From positions 992,001-1,056,000 of the forward strand of contig NZ_BMRZ01000001.1 in the NCBI RefSeq assembly GCF_014648895.1: DNA of 64,000 nucleotides, read 5' to 3'. This DNA comes from Streptomyces tanashiensis (GTDB lineage: Bacteria > Actinomycetota > Actinomycetes > Streptomycetales > Streptomycetaceae). The notes beneath the pieces were generated by a model. That model had not been told where the DNA came from and did no database searches. It saw only the letters and a program-made list of their open reading frames with translations. Position 1 is the stretch's first letter. Each line of letters opens with the position of its first letter. This document shows, piece by piece, positions 1-9,224 of this stretch. The position numbers and the translations under genes are program-made.

Positions 1-1112
1 GCCCAGTTGTTCCGGGGCTTGGGCGCGGGGTGCTTCCCGTCGGCGCCGGTGTCGTCGCGCCGGTCGAGCAGGGCGAAGGCGCCGCCGCCCGCGGCGATCA
101 CGGCGGCACCGGCGCCGAGCAGCAGGAAGCCGCGCCTGCTCGTCCTGGCCGGGGCGGCCGGGTCCGTACCGGGCGCGGTGGCGTCGATGTCGGGCAGCGC
201 GAGCATGGCCGCCGAGCGTTCGGCGATGGTGGTGACGACGGGCGCGGGCAGCCAGTCGGCGGAGGTGCCGGGGATGCCCTCGGTGAGCCGGTCGGCGATC
301 TCCTCGGCGGCGGGCCGGTCGGCGGGGTTCTTGGCGAGGCATGCCGCCAGGAACGGGAGCAGGTCTTCCGGTACGCCGGCGAGGTCGGGCTCGTCGTGGA
401 CGGTCCGGTACATGAGGGCGTCCACGGCCCCGGAGCCGAAGGGCGGGCGGCCGGTCGTCGCGTACGCGAGGAGGCAGCCGAGGGCGAAGACGTCGGCGGG
501 CGGGCCGATGGCGTCGGTGCGGGCCTCGGCCTGCTCGGGGGCGAGGAAGCCGGGGGTGCCGACGACCATGTCGGTGGCCGTGAGCGCGGTCTCTCCGGTG
601 GCGCGGGCGATGCCGAAGTCGATGAGGCGCGGGCCGTCGACGGCGAGGAGGACGTTGCCGGGCTTGACGTCCCGGTGGACGAGCCCGGCCGCGTGCACGG
701 CGGCGAGGGCGCGGGCGACGGCGCCGCAGAGGATCCGTACGCTCCGCTCGGGCAGCGGCCCGTGGGCTCGGACGGCCTCGCCGAGGGAGGGTCCGGGCAC
801 GAAGGCGGTCGCCATCCACGGCTCGGGCGCGTCGGGGTCGGCACCCGTCACGGGCACGGCCCAGGGGCTGACGACCCTGCGGGCGGCCTCGACCTCGCGG
901 CGGAAGCGGGCCCGGAAGTCGGGCTGGTCGGCGTGGTCGGCGAGGGTGACCTTGACGGCGGCGAGCTCACCGCTCTCGGTGCGGCCGAGGTAGACGACGC
1001 CCATGCCGCCGGCGCCGAGCCGTCCCAGGAGGCGATAGCCGGCGATCGTGGACGGGTCGGCGGGGAGCAGCGGCTGGAGCGCGCCGGGCTCGGGATCGGC
1101 CATCGGGCTCAC
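1..1112 (-). CDS. Hanks-type serine/threonine protein kinase, C-terminus cut by window edge
   Basis: About 370 codons are visible. The N-terminal kinase domain (about residues 20-270) shows the glycine loop GRLGAGGMGVVYLG, the lysine in AAVKV, the catalytic loop HRDVKPGNVLL and the metal-binding DFG in LIDFGIAR. Near residues 340-358 lies a hydrophobic stretch starting RRGFLLLGAG, a likely single membrane segment, so the kinase would be cytoplasmic with an extracytoplasmic tail. The chosen start is the GTG that overlaps the TGA of the upstream lipoprotein gene (GTGA), suggesting translational coupling; an in-frame ATG three codons later is an alternative. The tail, which decides what signal is sensed, is off the window, so the substrate is unknown. 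Confidence 0.93.
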   Translation of the reverse strand, partial: MSPMADPEPGALQPLLPADPSTIAGYRLLGRLGAGGMGVVYLGRTESGELAAVKVTLADHADQPDFRARFRREVEAARRVVSPWAVPVTGADPDAPEPWMATAFVPGPSLGEAVRAHGPLPERSVRILCGAVARALAAVHAAGLVHRDVKPGNVLLAVDGPRLIDFGIARATGETALTATDMVVGTPGFLAPEQAEARTDAIGPPADVFALGCLLAYATTGRPPFGSGAVDALMYRTVHDEPDLAGVPEDLLPFLAACLAKNPADRPAAEEIADRLTEGIPGTSADWLPAPVVTTIAERSAAMLALPDIDATAPGTDPAAPARTSRRGFLLLGAGAAVIAAGGGAFALLDRRDDTGADGKHPAPKPRNNW

Positions 1113-1921
1113 GACTGGGCTCCCAACTGATTCTTGGCGCGCTCCTGCATGGTGGCGCTGGCCCGGATCTGGGCATCGTCGCTCTCGGCCCGGGTGCGGC
1201 CGGGGGCTCCCTTGACGACGGCGGCGACACTGACCTGTCCGATGCGCAGCTGGTACCAGCTGTAGGACTGCGGCCCCTTGAAGGCATCGGCGAGGTACGA
1301 GCCGCGCTCCATCAGGGTGTCCAGGTTCTCGTCGGAGCCGTAGGGGACGCCGAGCGACTGGAGGTCGGTGATGCGTTCGCCCTGGCGCAGCTGCTGATCC
1401 GGGCAGTGCAGCGCTTCCTCCAGGGTCTCGGCCATTTCCCAGTCGGCGTCGGCGGCGGTGCGGTGGACGGTGACGGTTGCGGCGACCCGCAGGGGCCCCT
1501 TGCCGCCGGCGGCCGGGATCTCGCTGTAGGCGGTGACGCTGTAGAGGACGGACCGGGGCAGGGCCCCGACCTCCCACTCGCAGTTCGCGTCGAGGACCGG
1601 CCAGGAGCCGGGGGCGCTGAGGAACGGCGTGCGCTTGGCGAAATCGGGTCCCCAGTCGTCCGGCCCCGCCACGATCGCGAGGGCGAGCCGCTTCGCGTCG
1701 GCCGCGTTGCGCGGCGCCTTCTTCGGGTCCAGCGTGAAGGCCCGTGCGGTCGGTGACGTGGTCGCCGTCCCGGACGCGCTCGGTGTCCCTCGGGAGGGTT
1801 TCGCCTCGTCCCCTCCGCCTCCCGACGAGCAGCCCGCCAGGAGCAACCCGCCCGCCGCCACGGCAGCGGCGCGCAGCACTCTTCCGTACGCGTCTCTCAC
1901 GATTCCCCCACGGTCGTTCAC
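1109..1921 (-). CDS. secreted lipoprotein co-transcribed with kinase
   Basis: 270 residues with a basic N-terminus, a hydrophobic segment and a lipobox LLAGC followed by a Ser/Gly-rich linker, so it is predicted to be lipid-anchored outside the membrane. A Thr/Ser-rich linker follows, then a folded domain of about 200 residues that I cannot assign to a family. The GTG at the given start has a GGGGGA SD just upstream; an in-frame GTG seven codons later is possible. Its stop overlaps the kinase start, so the two are probably made together. An extracytoplasmic partner or sensor of the kinase is inference from the coupling only. Confidence 0.82.
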   Translation of the reverse strand: MNDRGGIVRDAYGRVLRAAAVAAGGLLLAGCSSGGGGDEAKPSRGTPSASGTATTSPTARAFTLDPKKAPRNAADAKRLALAIVAGPDDWGPDFAKRTPFLSAPGSWPVLDANCEWEVGALPRSVLYSVTAYSEIPAAGGKGPLRVAATVTVHRTAADADWEMAETLEEALHCPDQQLRQGERITDLQSLGVPYGSDENLDTLMERGSYLADAFKGPQSYSWYQLRIGQVSVAAVVKGAPGRTRAESDDAQIRASATMQERAKNQLGAQS

Positions 1922-1985
1922 ACGATCCCCCGGTCGGTGAGGGAGATCGTACGGCTCCGCAGATCAACTCGCGCGGTCTACAACG

Positions 1986-2387
1986 TCATTGGGACGCCTC
2001 CCGCACCGTGTCGTAACGCACACGCGCCGCCTCCACCGCGTCGAGGCTGCTCGCGGTCCACCGTGCGAGCTCCGCGACCCGGCGGGCGGCCTCCTCGCCG
2101 AGTTCGGTGAGGCGGTAGTCGACGCGGGGCGGGATGACGGGCTTGGCGTCGCGGTGGACGAAGCCGTCGCGCTCCAGGGTCTGGAGCGTCTGCGTGAGCA
2201 TCTTCTCGCTGACGCCGCCGATCGCGCGGCGCAGTTCGCTGAAGCGGTACGAGCGCTCCCGCAACGCGATCAGGATCAGGACGCCCCAGCGGCTGGTGAC
2301 GTGCTCCAGGACGAGGCGCTCCGGGCACCTGGCGTCCGCCACGAGGGGCTGCGGCGGGCTGTGCGGGACCTTCTCACTTACTCCCAT
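1986..2387 (-). CDS. HxlR-family winged-helix transcriptional regulator
   Basis: 133 residues, the usual size for HxlR/DUF24 proteins. The body matches the family: a conserved cysteine near residue 21 in DARCPERLVLEHVTSRWG, the helix-turn-helix SYRFSELRRAIGGVSEKMLT and the wing around PPRVDYRLTELG. Characterised members (YodB, HypR) sense quinones, diamide or hypochlorite through that N-terminal cysteine. The gene diverges from an NAD(P)-binding oxidoreductase, the usual arrangement in which the regulator represses its neighbour. The ATG start lies three bases from a palindromic operator-like element. Confidence 0.93.
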   Translation of the reverse strand: MGVSEKVPHSPPQPLVADARCPERLVLEHVTSRWGVLILIALRERSYRFSELRRAIGGVSEKMLTQTLQTLERDGFVHRDAKPVIPPRVDYRLTELGEEAARRVAELARWTASSLDAVEAARVRYDTVREASQ

Positions 2388-2390
2388 ACC

Positions 2391-2415
2391 AGTACCTTAC
2401 TTCAAAGTGGGTACT
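2391..2415. promoter_or_regulatory. nested palindrome in the HxlR/oxidoreductase divergent promoter
   Basis: AGTACC at 2391-2396 and GGTACT at 2410-2415 form an inverted repeat with a 13-bp spacer. Inside it ACTT CA AAGT (2399-2408) forms a second dyad. The inner part resembles the TACT...AGTA half-sites known for YodB-type HxlR regulators. It touches the regulator start and lies about 80 bp before the oxidoreductase start. An autoregulated operator is the likely reading, but binding is inferred. Confidence 0.55.
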
Positions 2416-2494
2416 TACGAATGGTTAGCGCCCGTCGTACGGTGAGTGCATCGCCCAGCGCACCCCGCCCACCCCACGGGAAGAAGGAAGCACC

Positions 2495-3370
2495 ATGAGC
2501 ATCGTCGTCACCGGAGCCACCGGAGAGCTCGGCCGTCTCGTCATCGACGCCCTCCTCACCGGCGAGTCCGCCGTCCCCGCCTCGTCCGTCGCCGCCGTCG
2601 TCCGCGACAAGGAGAAGGCCGCCGACCTCGCCGAGCGCGGTGTCGAGCTGCGGATCGCCGACTACAACCGCCCGGAGACCCTGGCGGACGCCTTCGAGGC
2701 CGGTGACCGGGTCCTCCTGATCTCCGGCAGCGAGGTCGGCCGGCGCGTGGCGCAGCACGGCGCCGTGATCGACGCGGCCAAGGCGGCGGGCGTGGCCCAG
2801 CTCGCGTACACCGGCGTCCTCGGCGGCCCCGAGGCCGACTTCACGCTCGCCGACGAGCACAAGGCGACCGAGGAGCTGATCCTCGCGTCCGGCCTGCCCC
2901 ACACCCTCCTCCGCAACGGCTGGTACTCCGAGAACTACACCGCCAACCTCGCCCCGGTCCTGGCCCACGGCGCCGTCGTGGCCAACGCCGGCGAGGGCCG
3001 GATCGCCTCCGCCTCCCGCGCCGACTACGCCGCCGCCGCGGCCGCCGTCCTGACCGGCCCGGCCGAGGAGCACCTGGGCAGGGCGTACGAGCTGAGCGGC
3101 GACACCGCCTGGTCCCTCGCCGAGTACGCGGCCGAGGTCGCCGCGCAGACCGGCCGGGAGATCGCGTACAGCGACGTCCCCGCCGCGACCCACCTGGAGA
3201 TCCTCACCGGCGCCGGGGTCCCGGCCCCCTTCGCCGAGATCCTGGTCGACGTCGACCGGGCCGTCGCGCTCGGCGCGCTCGCCCTGCGGACCGGCGACCT
3301 GGCCCGGCTGATCGGCCGCCCGACCACCCCGATCGCCGAGTCGATCAAGGAGGCGCTGGCCGCCTCGTGA
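2495..3370 (+). CDS. NmrA-like/SDR NAD(P)-binding oxidoreductase (QorB/YtfG type)
   Basis: 291 residues. The N-terminus has the extended Rossmann motif VTGATGELGRLV (residues 4-15) typical of atypical SDRs of the NmrA/QorB group, with LAYTGVLGG and LLRNGWYSENY further on, the latter a family hallmark. Members are NAD(P)H-dependent quinone reductases or redox sensors. The ATG follows an AAGGA SD with good spacing. Divergence from an HxlR regulator supports a quinone- or electrophile-stress role. The exact substrate cannot be read from sequence. Confidence 0.88.
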   Translation: MSIVVTGATGELGRLVIDALLTGESAVPASSVAAVVRDKEKAADLAERGVELRIADYNRPETLADAFEAGDRVLLISGSEVGRRVAQHGAVIDAAKAAGVAQLAYTGVLGGPEADFTLADEHKATEELILASGLPHTLLRNGWYSENYTANLAPVLAHGAVVANAGEGRIASASRADYAAAAAAVLTGPAEEHLGRAYELSGDTAWSLAEYAAEVAAQTGREIAYSDVPAATHLEILTGAGVPAPFAEILVDVDRAVALGALALRTGDLARLIGRPTTPIAESIKEALAAS

Positions 3371-3371
3371 A

Positions 3372-3407
3372 GTTGTCATGACCGTACAGCGGTACGGGCA
3401 TGACAAC
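3372..3407 (+). terminator. long hairpin after the oxidoreductase gene
   Basis: GTTGTCATG (3372-3380) pairs with CATGACAAC (3399-3407), and CCGTAC (3382-3387) with GTACGG (3392-3397), around a 4-nt loop with one A/G mismatch. It begins one base after the stop codon, so a factor-independent terminator is most likely. No T-tract follows, as is common in Streptomyces. Confidence 0.6.
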
Positions 3408-3465
3408 CCGCCCCGTGCGGCGCTACCTTCGACAGGACAGCGCGGCACTGGGCGGGAGGTCCGGG

Positions 3466-4431
3466 GTGAAGACGGAGAAGAACGAGGCGAGAGCAGGACT
3501 GCTCTACGGGATCGGCGCCTACGGAATGTGGGGACTGGTCCCGCTCTTCTGGCCCCTCCTCAAGCCCGCCGGCGCGATCGAGATCCTCGCCCACCGGATG
3601 GTGTGGTCCCTGGCCTTCGTCGGCATCGCCCTGCTCGCGCTGCGCCGCTGGGGCTGGATACCCGAGCTCGTGCGCGACCCGCGCAAGCTCGGCCTGATCA
3701 CCGTCGCCGCCACGGTCATCACCGTGAACTGGGGCCTCTACATCTGGTCCGTGAACACGGGCCACGTCGTCGAGGCCTCCCTCGGCTACTTCATCAACCC
3801 GCTCGTCACCATCGCCCTCGGCGTCCTCGTCCTGAAGGAGCGCCTGCGTCCCGCGCAGTGGGCCGCCGTCGGCGTCGGCTTCTCGGCCGTGCTCGTCCTG
3901 GCCGTCGGCTACGGGCAGCCGCCGTGGATCTCGCTCACCCTCGCCTTCTCCTTCGCCGTCTACGGCCTGGTGAAGAAGAAGGTCAACATCGGCGGCCTGG
4001 AGTCGCTCGCCGCCGAGACCGCCGTCCAGTTCCTGCCCGCCCTCGGCTACCTCGTCTGGCTCGGCACCCAGGGCGACCTTGCCTTCGGCTCCCACGGCGC
4101 CGGCCACACGGCCCTGCTCGCCGCCACCGGCATCGTCACGGCGGCCCCCCTGGTCTGCTTCGGGGCCGCGGCGATCCGCGTACCGCTGTCCACGCTCGGC
4201 CTGCTCCAGTACCTCGCGCCGACCTTCCAGTTCCTGCTCGGGGTCGTCTACTTCCACGAGGAGATGCCGCCGGAGCGCTGGGCGGGCTTCTCCCTCGTCT
4301 GGCTGGCCCTGACGATCCTCACCTGGGACGCGCTCCGGACCGCCCGGAAGAGCCGGGCCGCGGTCGAGGCGGCCGCCGCCGCGTCCCGTACGGAACCCGC
4401 TCCCGCGCCCTCCGTCGCCTCCGCACCCTGA
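3466..4431 (+). CDS. rarD: EamA/DMT-superfamily permease, RarD type
   Basis: About 321 residues with roughly ten hydrophobic helices, the DMT layout of two EamA halves. GIGAYGMWGLVPLFWPLL and ILAHRMVWSLAF near the N-terminus and GYFINPLVTIALGVLVLKERLRPAQW in the middle are the RarD signature regions. The GTG at this start has a GGGAGGT SD five bases upstream and is preferred over an ATG 22 codons earlier that lacks one. RarD proteins are inner-membrane transporters; chloramphenicol-sensitivity and amino-acid export roles have been proposed for the group, but the substrate here is unknown. Confidence 0.88.
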   Translation: MKTEKNEARAGLLYGIGAYGMWGLVPLFWPLLKPAGAIEILAHRMVWSLAFVGIALLALRRWGWIPELVRDPRKLGLITVAATVITVNWGLYIWSVNTGHVVEASLGYFINPLVTIALGVLVLKERLRPAQWAAVGVGFSAVLVLAVGYGQPPWISLTLAFSFAVYGLVKKKVNIGGLESLAAETAVQFLPALGYLVWLGTQGDLAFGSHGAGHTALLAATGIVTAAPLVCFGAAAIRVPLSTLGLLQYLAPTFQFLLGVVYFHEEMPPERWAGFSLVWLALTILTWDALRTARKSRAAVEAAAAASRTEPAPAPSVASAP

Positions 4432-4437
4432 CGGGCG

Positions 4438-4764
<327 letters not shown>

Positions 4765-4861
4765 TTAGGGGCGTACCGGGGCGTTCAGACCGTGACCTCG
4801 GTCGCACCTTCCGGGAACGAGATCGCGGCGGCACGGGAGGCGTACGACGCGCGGGAGGCGG

Positions 4862-4903
4862 CGGGCGTGTCCTGAGGAGAAACGGGCGTGTCCTGAGGAA
4901 AAA
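4862..4903 (+). repeat. 21-bp tandem duplication, two copies
   Basis: Two adjacent 21-bp units (4862-4882 and 4883-4903), each starting CGGGCGTGTCCTGAGGA, differ at one base. They lie in the divergent space between the hypothetical gene and the DUF4291 gene, just before a hairpin. No coding role is apparent. Confidence 0.75.
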
Positions 4904-4905
4904 CC

Positions 4906-4930
4906 GGTGGCCCTCCGGGGGAGGGCCACC
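4906..4930 (+). terminator. 11-bp hairpin before the DUF4291 gene
   Basis: GGTGGCCCTCC (4906-4916) pairs perfectly with GGAGGGCCACC (4920-4930) around a GGG loop. It ends 14 bases before the DUF4291 ATG, so it is either a terminator that insulates the gene or a 5'-leader structure near its ribosome site. Confidence 0.5.
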
Positions 4931-4944
4931 GCACTCTGAGGGAC

Positions 4945-5586
4945 ATGCAAGAACCGAAGTACCGGATCCGCGCGCTCCACGACGAGCGCACGATCACCGT
5001 CTACCAGGCGTACCGGCCCGGGCTCGGGCTGCCCGCGGCCCGCGACGGCCGGTTCCCGGCCGCCTGGAAGCGGGACCGGATGACGTGGATCAAGCCGTCG
5101 TTCCTCTGGATGATGTACCGCTGCGGCTGGGGGACGAAGGAGGGCCAGGAGACCGTCCTCGCCGTGGAGATCACCCGCGAGGGCTTCGAGTGGGCCCTGC
5201 GGAACGCCTGCCTCTCCCACTACGAGCGCGGCTTCCACGCCGACCAGGCGTCCTGGAAGCGGCAGTTGAGGGAGGCGCCGGCCCGGGTCCAGTGGGACCC
5301 GGAGCGCGACCCGCACCTGCGGCCCCTCCCGTACCGCTCGCTCCAGCTCGGCCTGTCGGGCGAGGCGGCCCGCCGGTACGCGGACGAGTGGACGGTCTCG
5401 ATCACCGACGTGACGGCCCTCGCCCACGAGGTCCACGGCCTGGTCAGGTCCGGCGACCTGGAGGCGGCCGCAGGGCTCCTGCCGCAGGAGAGGCCCTACC
5501 CGGAGCGGGAGGGCCTCCTCGACCACCTGCGGGCTCAGCCGCCCGCGACGCCGAAGTTGAAGTCCCCGGTGCCGAGCAGCCTGTAG
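4945..5586 (+). CDS. DUF4291 domain-containing protein
   Basis: 213 residues covering a full DUF4291 domain: RIRALHDERTITVYQAY at the N-terminus, RMTWIKPSFLWMMYRCGW in the middle and RSLQLGLSGEAARRY towards the C-terminus are characteristic. The family is cytoplasmic and widespread in bacteria and fungi, and I know of no settled biochemical role for it. The last 52 bp overlap the 3' end of the convergent oxidoreductase gene. Confidence 0.88.
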   Translation: MQEPKYRIRALHDERTITVYQAYRPGLGLPAARDGRFPAAWKRDRMTWIKPSFLWMMYRCGWGTKEGQETVLAVEITREGFEWALRNACLSHYERGFHADQASWKRQLREAPARVQWDPERDPHLRPLPYRSLQLGLSGEAARRYADEWTVSITDVTALAHEVHGLVRSGDLEAAAGLLPQERPYPEREGLLDHLRAQPPATPKLKSPVPSSL

Positions 5587-6182
5587 AGCCGCAGCCACAG
5601 GGGCATGAGCTGCTCGGTGGCGCGGGCGCTCGACAGGTCGCCGAGGTCGATGATCCGGTCGGACGCCCACCCGAAGGAGGCGAGCAGCTCCGCGACCACG
5701 GCCTTCGCGTCCGCGTCGTCGCCGCTCAGGAAGACGTTGTGGTGTCCGGGGACCCGGCCGGGCTCGACCATGACGGTGTTGGTCATGGTGTTGAGCGTCT
5801 TGACGACCCGCGCCTCCGGGAAGGCGCTCTGCAGGTGCTCGGCGACGCTCCTGCCGTCGGGCAGGCCGACCTTGGGCGGGAAGCCCTCGGAGAAGTCGAG
5901 CGCGTTGGACACGTCGATCAGGACCTTGCCCCGCAGGTTCGCGGCGCCCGCGGCCTCCAGGACGGCCAGGGAGACGAGCCCGCCGGTCGCGTTGACGACC
6001 AGCTCGGCGGAGCCGGCCGCGTCGGCGAAGGTCCCGTGCGCCCCGCCGTGCTCCTCGGCCCACTTGGCGGCGTCGGCGTTGTCCGCGGTACGGGACCCCA
6101 TGGCCACCTCGTGCCCCAGGGAGACCAGCTTCGTGGCGAGCCGGCGCCCGACCTCGCCCGTTCCCAGTACGGCGATCTTCAT
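5535..6182 (-). CDS. F420-dependent NADP oxidoreductase-family protein
   Basis: 215 residues. The N-terminus MKIAVLGTGEVGRRLATKL is a Rossmann dinucleotide site, followed by GSRTADNADAAKW, where the Arg fits NADPH preference, and later VVKTLNTMTNTVM, a family block. The family includes F420H2:NADP+ reductases, but many actinobacterial members are short, uncharacterised NADPH-binding proteins. A specific F420 role is therefore possible, not shown. The gene is convergent with and overlaps the DUF4291 gene. Confidence 0.82.
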   Translation of the reverse strand: MKIAVLGTGEVGRRLATKLVSLGHEVAMGSRTADNADAAKWAEEHGGAHGTFADAAGSAELVVNATGGLVSLAVLEAAGAANLRGKVLIDVSNALDFSEGFPPKVGLPDGRSVAEHLQSAFPEARVVKTLNTMTNTVMVEPGRVPGHHNVFLSGDDADAKAVVAELLASFGWASDRIIDLGDLSSARATEQLMPLWLRLYRLLGTGDFNFGVAGG

Positions 6183-6392
6183 GTGCGTGCGCTCCTTCGG
6201 GGCGGCGAGACGGGGAGCCCGACCCTAGCGTCTGAAACCCCCGCCGACCGTCCCGCGCCGTCCCGACGTGTCCCCGAGTCGCGCCCCGGACCGAGGCGCA
6301 GACGGGGGTGCCGATGGGGGTGCCGACGGGGGCGGCTCCCCGGCCACCGGCCCCTCGTCCGCTGAGCGAACGCACCTGACCGGTTTCCGCTC

Positions 6393-6427
6393 TTGACGCG
6401 GAGTCAAAATCTCGCTGAACATTCAGC
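6393..6427 (+). promoter_or_regulatory. two operator-like palindromes upstream of the M28 aminopeptidase
   Basis: The 372-bp gap at 6183-6554 holds no credible gene. It contains TTGAC-N5-GTCAA (6393-6407) and, seven bases on, the perfect palindrome GCTGAA-CA-TTCAGC (6414-6427). The first TTGACG could also serve as a -35 element. Downstream there are short direct repeats of GAACAACCGC before the aminopeptidase start at 6555. Together they look like a regulated promoter with a 130-160 nt leader. Confidence 0.4.
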
Positions 6428-6455
6428 ACGCACGACCGAACAACCGCACAACTGA

Positions 6456-7862
<1,407 letters not shown>

Positions 7863-7873
7863 CCGCAGAAACT

Positions 7874-7913
7874 CCCGGGTGGGTCGGTGAATTTCGCCCC
7901 CGACCCGCCCGGG
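7874..7913. terminator. bidirectional terminator between convergent genes
   Basis: A 14-bp stem (7874-7887 with 7900-7913, one G-U pair) has arms built on CCCGGGTGGGTCGG and CCGACCCGCCCGGG and a 12-nt loop. It sits in the 66-bp gap between the converging aminopeptidase and LolA-like genes and can serve both. Confidence 0.75.
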
Positions 7914-7928
7914 GTCCCAACGTCCGCG

Positions 7929-9092
7929 CTACTTGCCGGCGTTCGCCGCGTCCACCAGCGCGTCCTTCGTCACCGCGCCGACGTAGACCTTGCCGTCGTC
8001 GGTGAGGAGCGCGTTCACCAGCTTCGTCCTGAACACGGTGCCCGAGCCGAACTTCCCGGTGACCTTGTCGCCGAAGGAGTCCAGGAAGCCCTGGATCTCC
8101 TTCGGCGCCTCGTCGGTCTTCGGCGCCGGAGCCCCCGTGTCGAGCTTCGCGATCGTCGTCCAGCCCTCGCCGATGACGTTCAGGTCGCCGTCCTTCCCGA
8201 GGCCCGCTCCGAGGCCGGGGAAGCCCTCCTCGAAGCCCTTGGGCAGGTCCTCGCCGGACTCCGTCGCCTTCTCCGCCGCCCCCTCCGTCACCTTCGCGCC
8301 CTTCGGCGCCGTGAAGGTGAACTCCGAGGCGGCCGGCCTGCCGAAGTCGACCTTCGTGAAGCCCGCGTCGACGACCGGCTTGCCGCCCTCGACCGAGGAG
8401 AGGGTGAACTTCAGCGGGGTGCCGTTCGCCGCGTCCACCGCGATCTTCACCGACGCGACCGTCGAGCCGGCCTGCTTCGGCTTGATCACCAGCTGGTACG
8501 CGTCCCGGCCGGCCACCTTCGCCGTCCCGTCCACGGTGATCGAGGTGGTGTCGCCGGCGGCCTTCAGGACCTCGTCGGCGAGCTCCTTGGGCGTGCCGGG
8601 GAGCTTCTGCTCCTTCTCCGGGGCGCCGGACGCGCCCTTCTCGTGGAAGACCTCGTTCGACTTGCTGTCGTAGGCCCAGACGTCGTCGCCGCTGTGGATC
8701 AGGCTGTACTCGTCGGAGCCGTCGAGCAGGGTGAGCCGCTGGCGCTCGGGGCCGTCCGCCGCCACGCGCAGCGTGTGGCTGCCCGAGACGAGCTCGGTGA
8801 GCTTCTCGGCCGGGTCGGCCGAGGAGGAGCCGCCGTCGCCGCCCAGGCCCCCGAGGCCGGACGCCAGGCCGCCCAGCGAGGGCAGGCCGAGGTCGGTGGA
8901 GATCTTGAAGGTGCCGGACAGGGTCTGGGTGTCCGAGGCGGCGATCTTCTCGATGAGCTGCTGAGCCGTGATCTCCGGCAGGTCCGGGTCGCCGGACGCC
9001 GCCAGCGCCGGGACGAGCCCGATGGTCGCCGCGGCCACTCCTGCCACCGCGACCGGGACGATGAACCGGCTCGCCTTACGGGTCTCTGCCAT
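7929..9092 (-). CDS. exported LolA-like/DUF2092 protein
   Basis: About 387 residues from the ATG used here (MAETRKASRF); a GGAG sits just upstream, and a longer reading starting 19 codons earlier is less likely. A hydrophobic signal or anchor (about 10-32) is followed by a long beta-rich region with LolA-like features such as QQLIEKIAASDTQTLSGTF and DVWAYDSKSNEVFHEKG. In actinobacteria these proteins are thought to bind lipid or hydrophobic cargo outside the membrane. Cargo and partners are unknown here. Confidence 0.85.
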   Translation of the reverse strand: MAETRKASRFIVPVAVAGVAAATIGLVPALAASGDPDLPEITAQQLIEKIAASDTQTLSGTFKISTDLGLPSLGGLASGLGGLGGDGGSSSADPAEKLTELVSGSHTLRVAADGPERQRLTLLDGSDEYSLIHSGDDVWAYDSKSNEVFHEKGASGAPEKEQKLPGTPKELADEVLKAAGDTTSITVDGTAKVAGRDAYQLVIKPKQAGSTVASVKIAVDAANGTPLKFTLSSVEGGKPVVDAGFTKVDFGRPAASEFTFTAPKGAKVTEGAAEKATESGEDLPKGFEEGFPGLGAGLGKDGDLNVIGEGWTTIAKLDTGAPAPKTDEAPKEIQGFLDSFGDKVTGKFGSGTVFRTKLVNALLTDDGKVYVGAVTKDALVDAANAGK

Positions 9093-9224
9093 GGTCTCCG
9101 CTACCTCCGTGCCGTGCTGCCCCTGTGGATGATGTCTCCATCTCACCAAGGCGGCGGCGCGGAATCGTCAGCCCCCGGGATCAACCTCACGTACTGCTTC
9201 GGGATGACCCGACCCCGAGACGCC

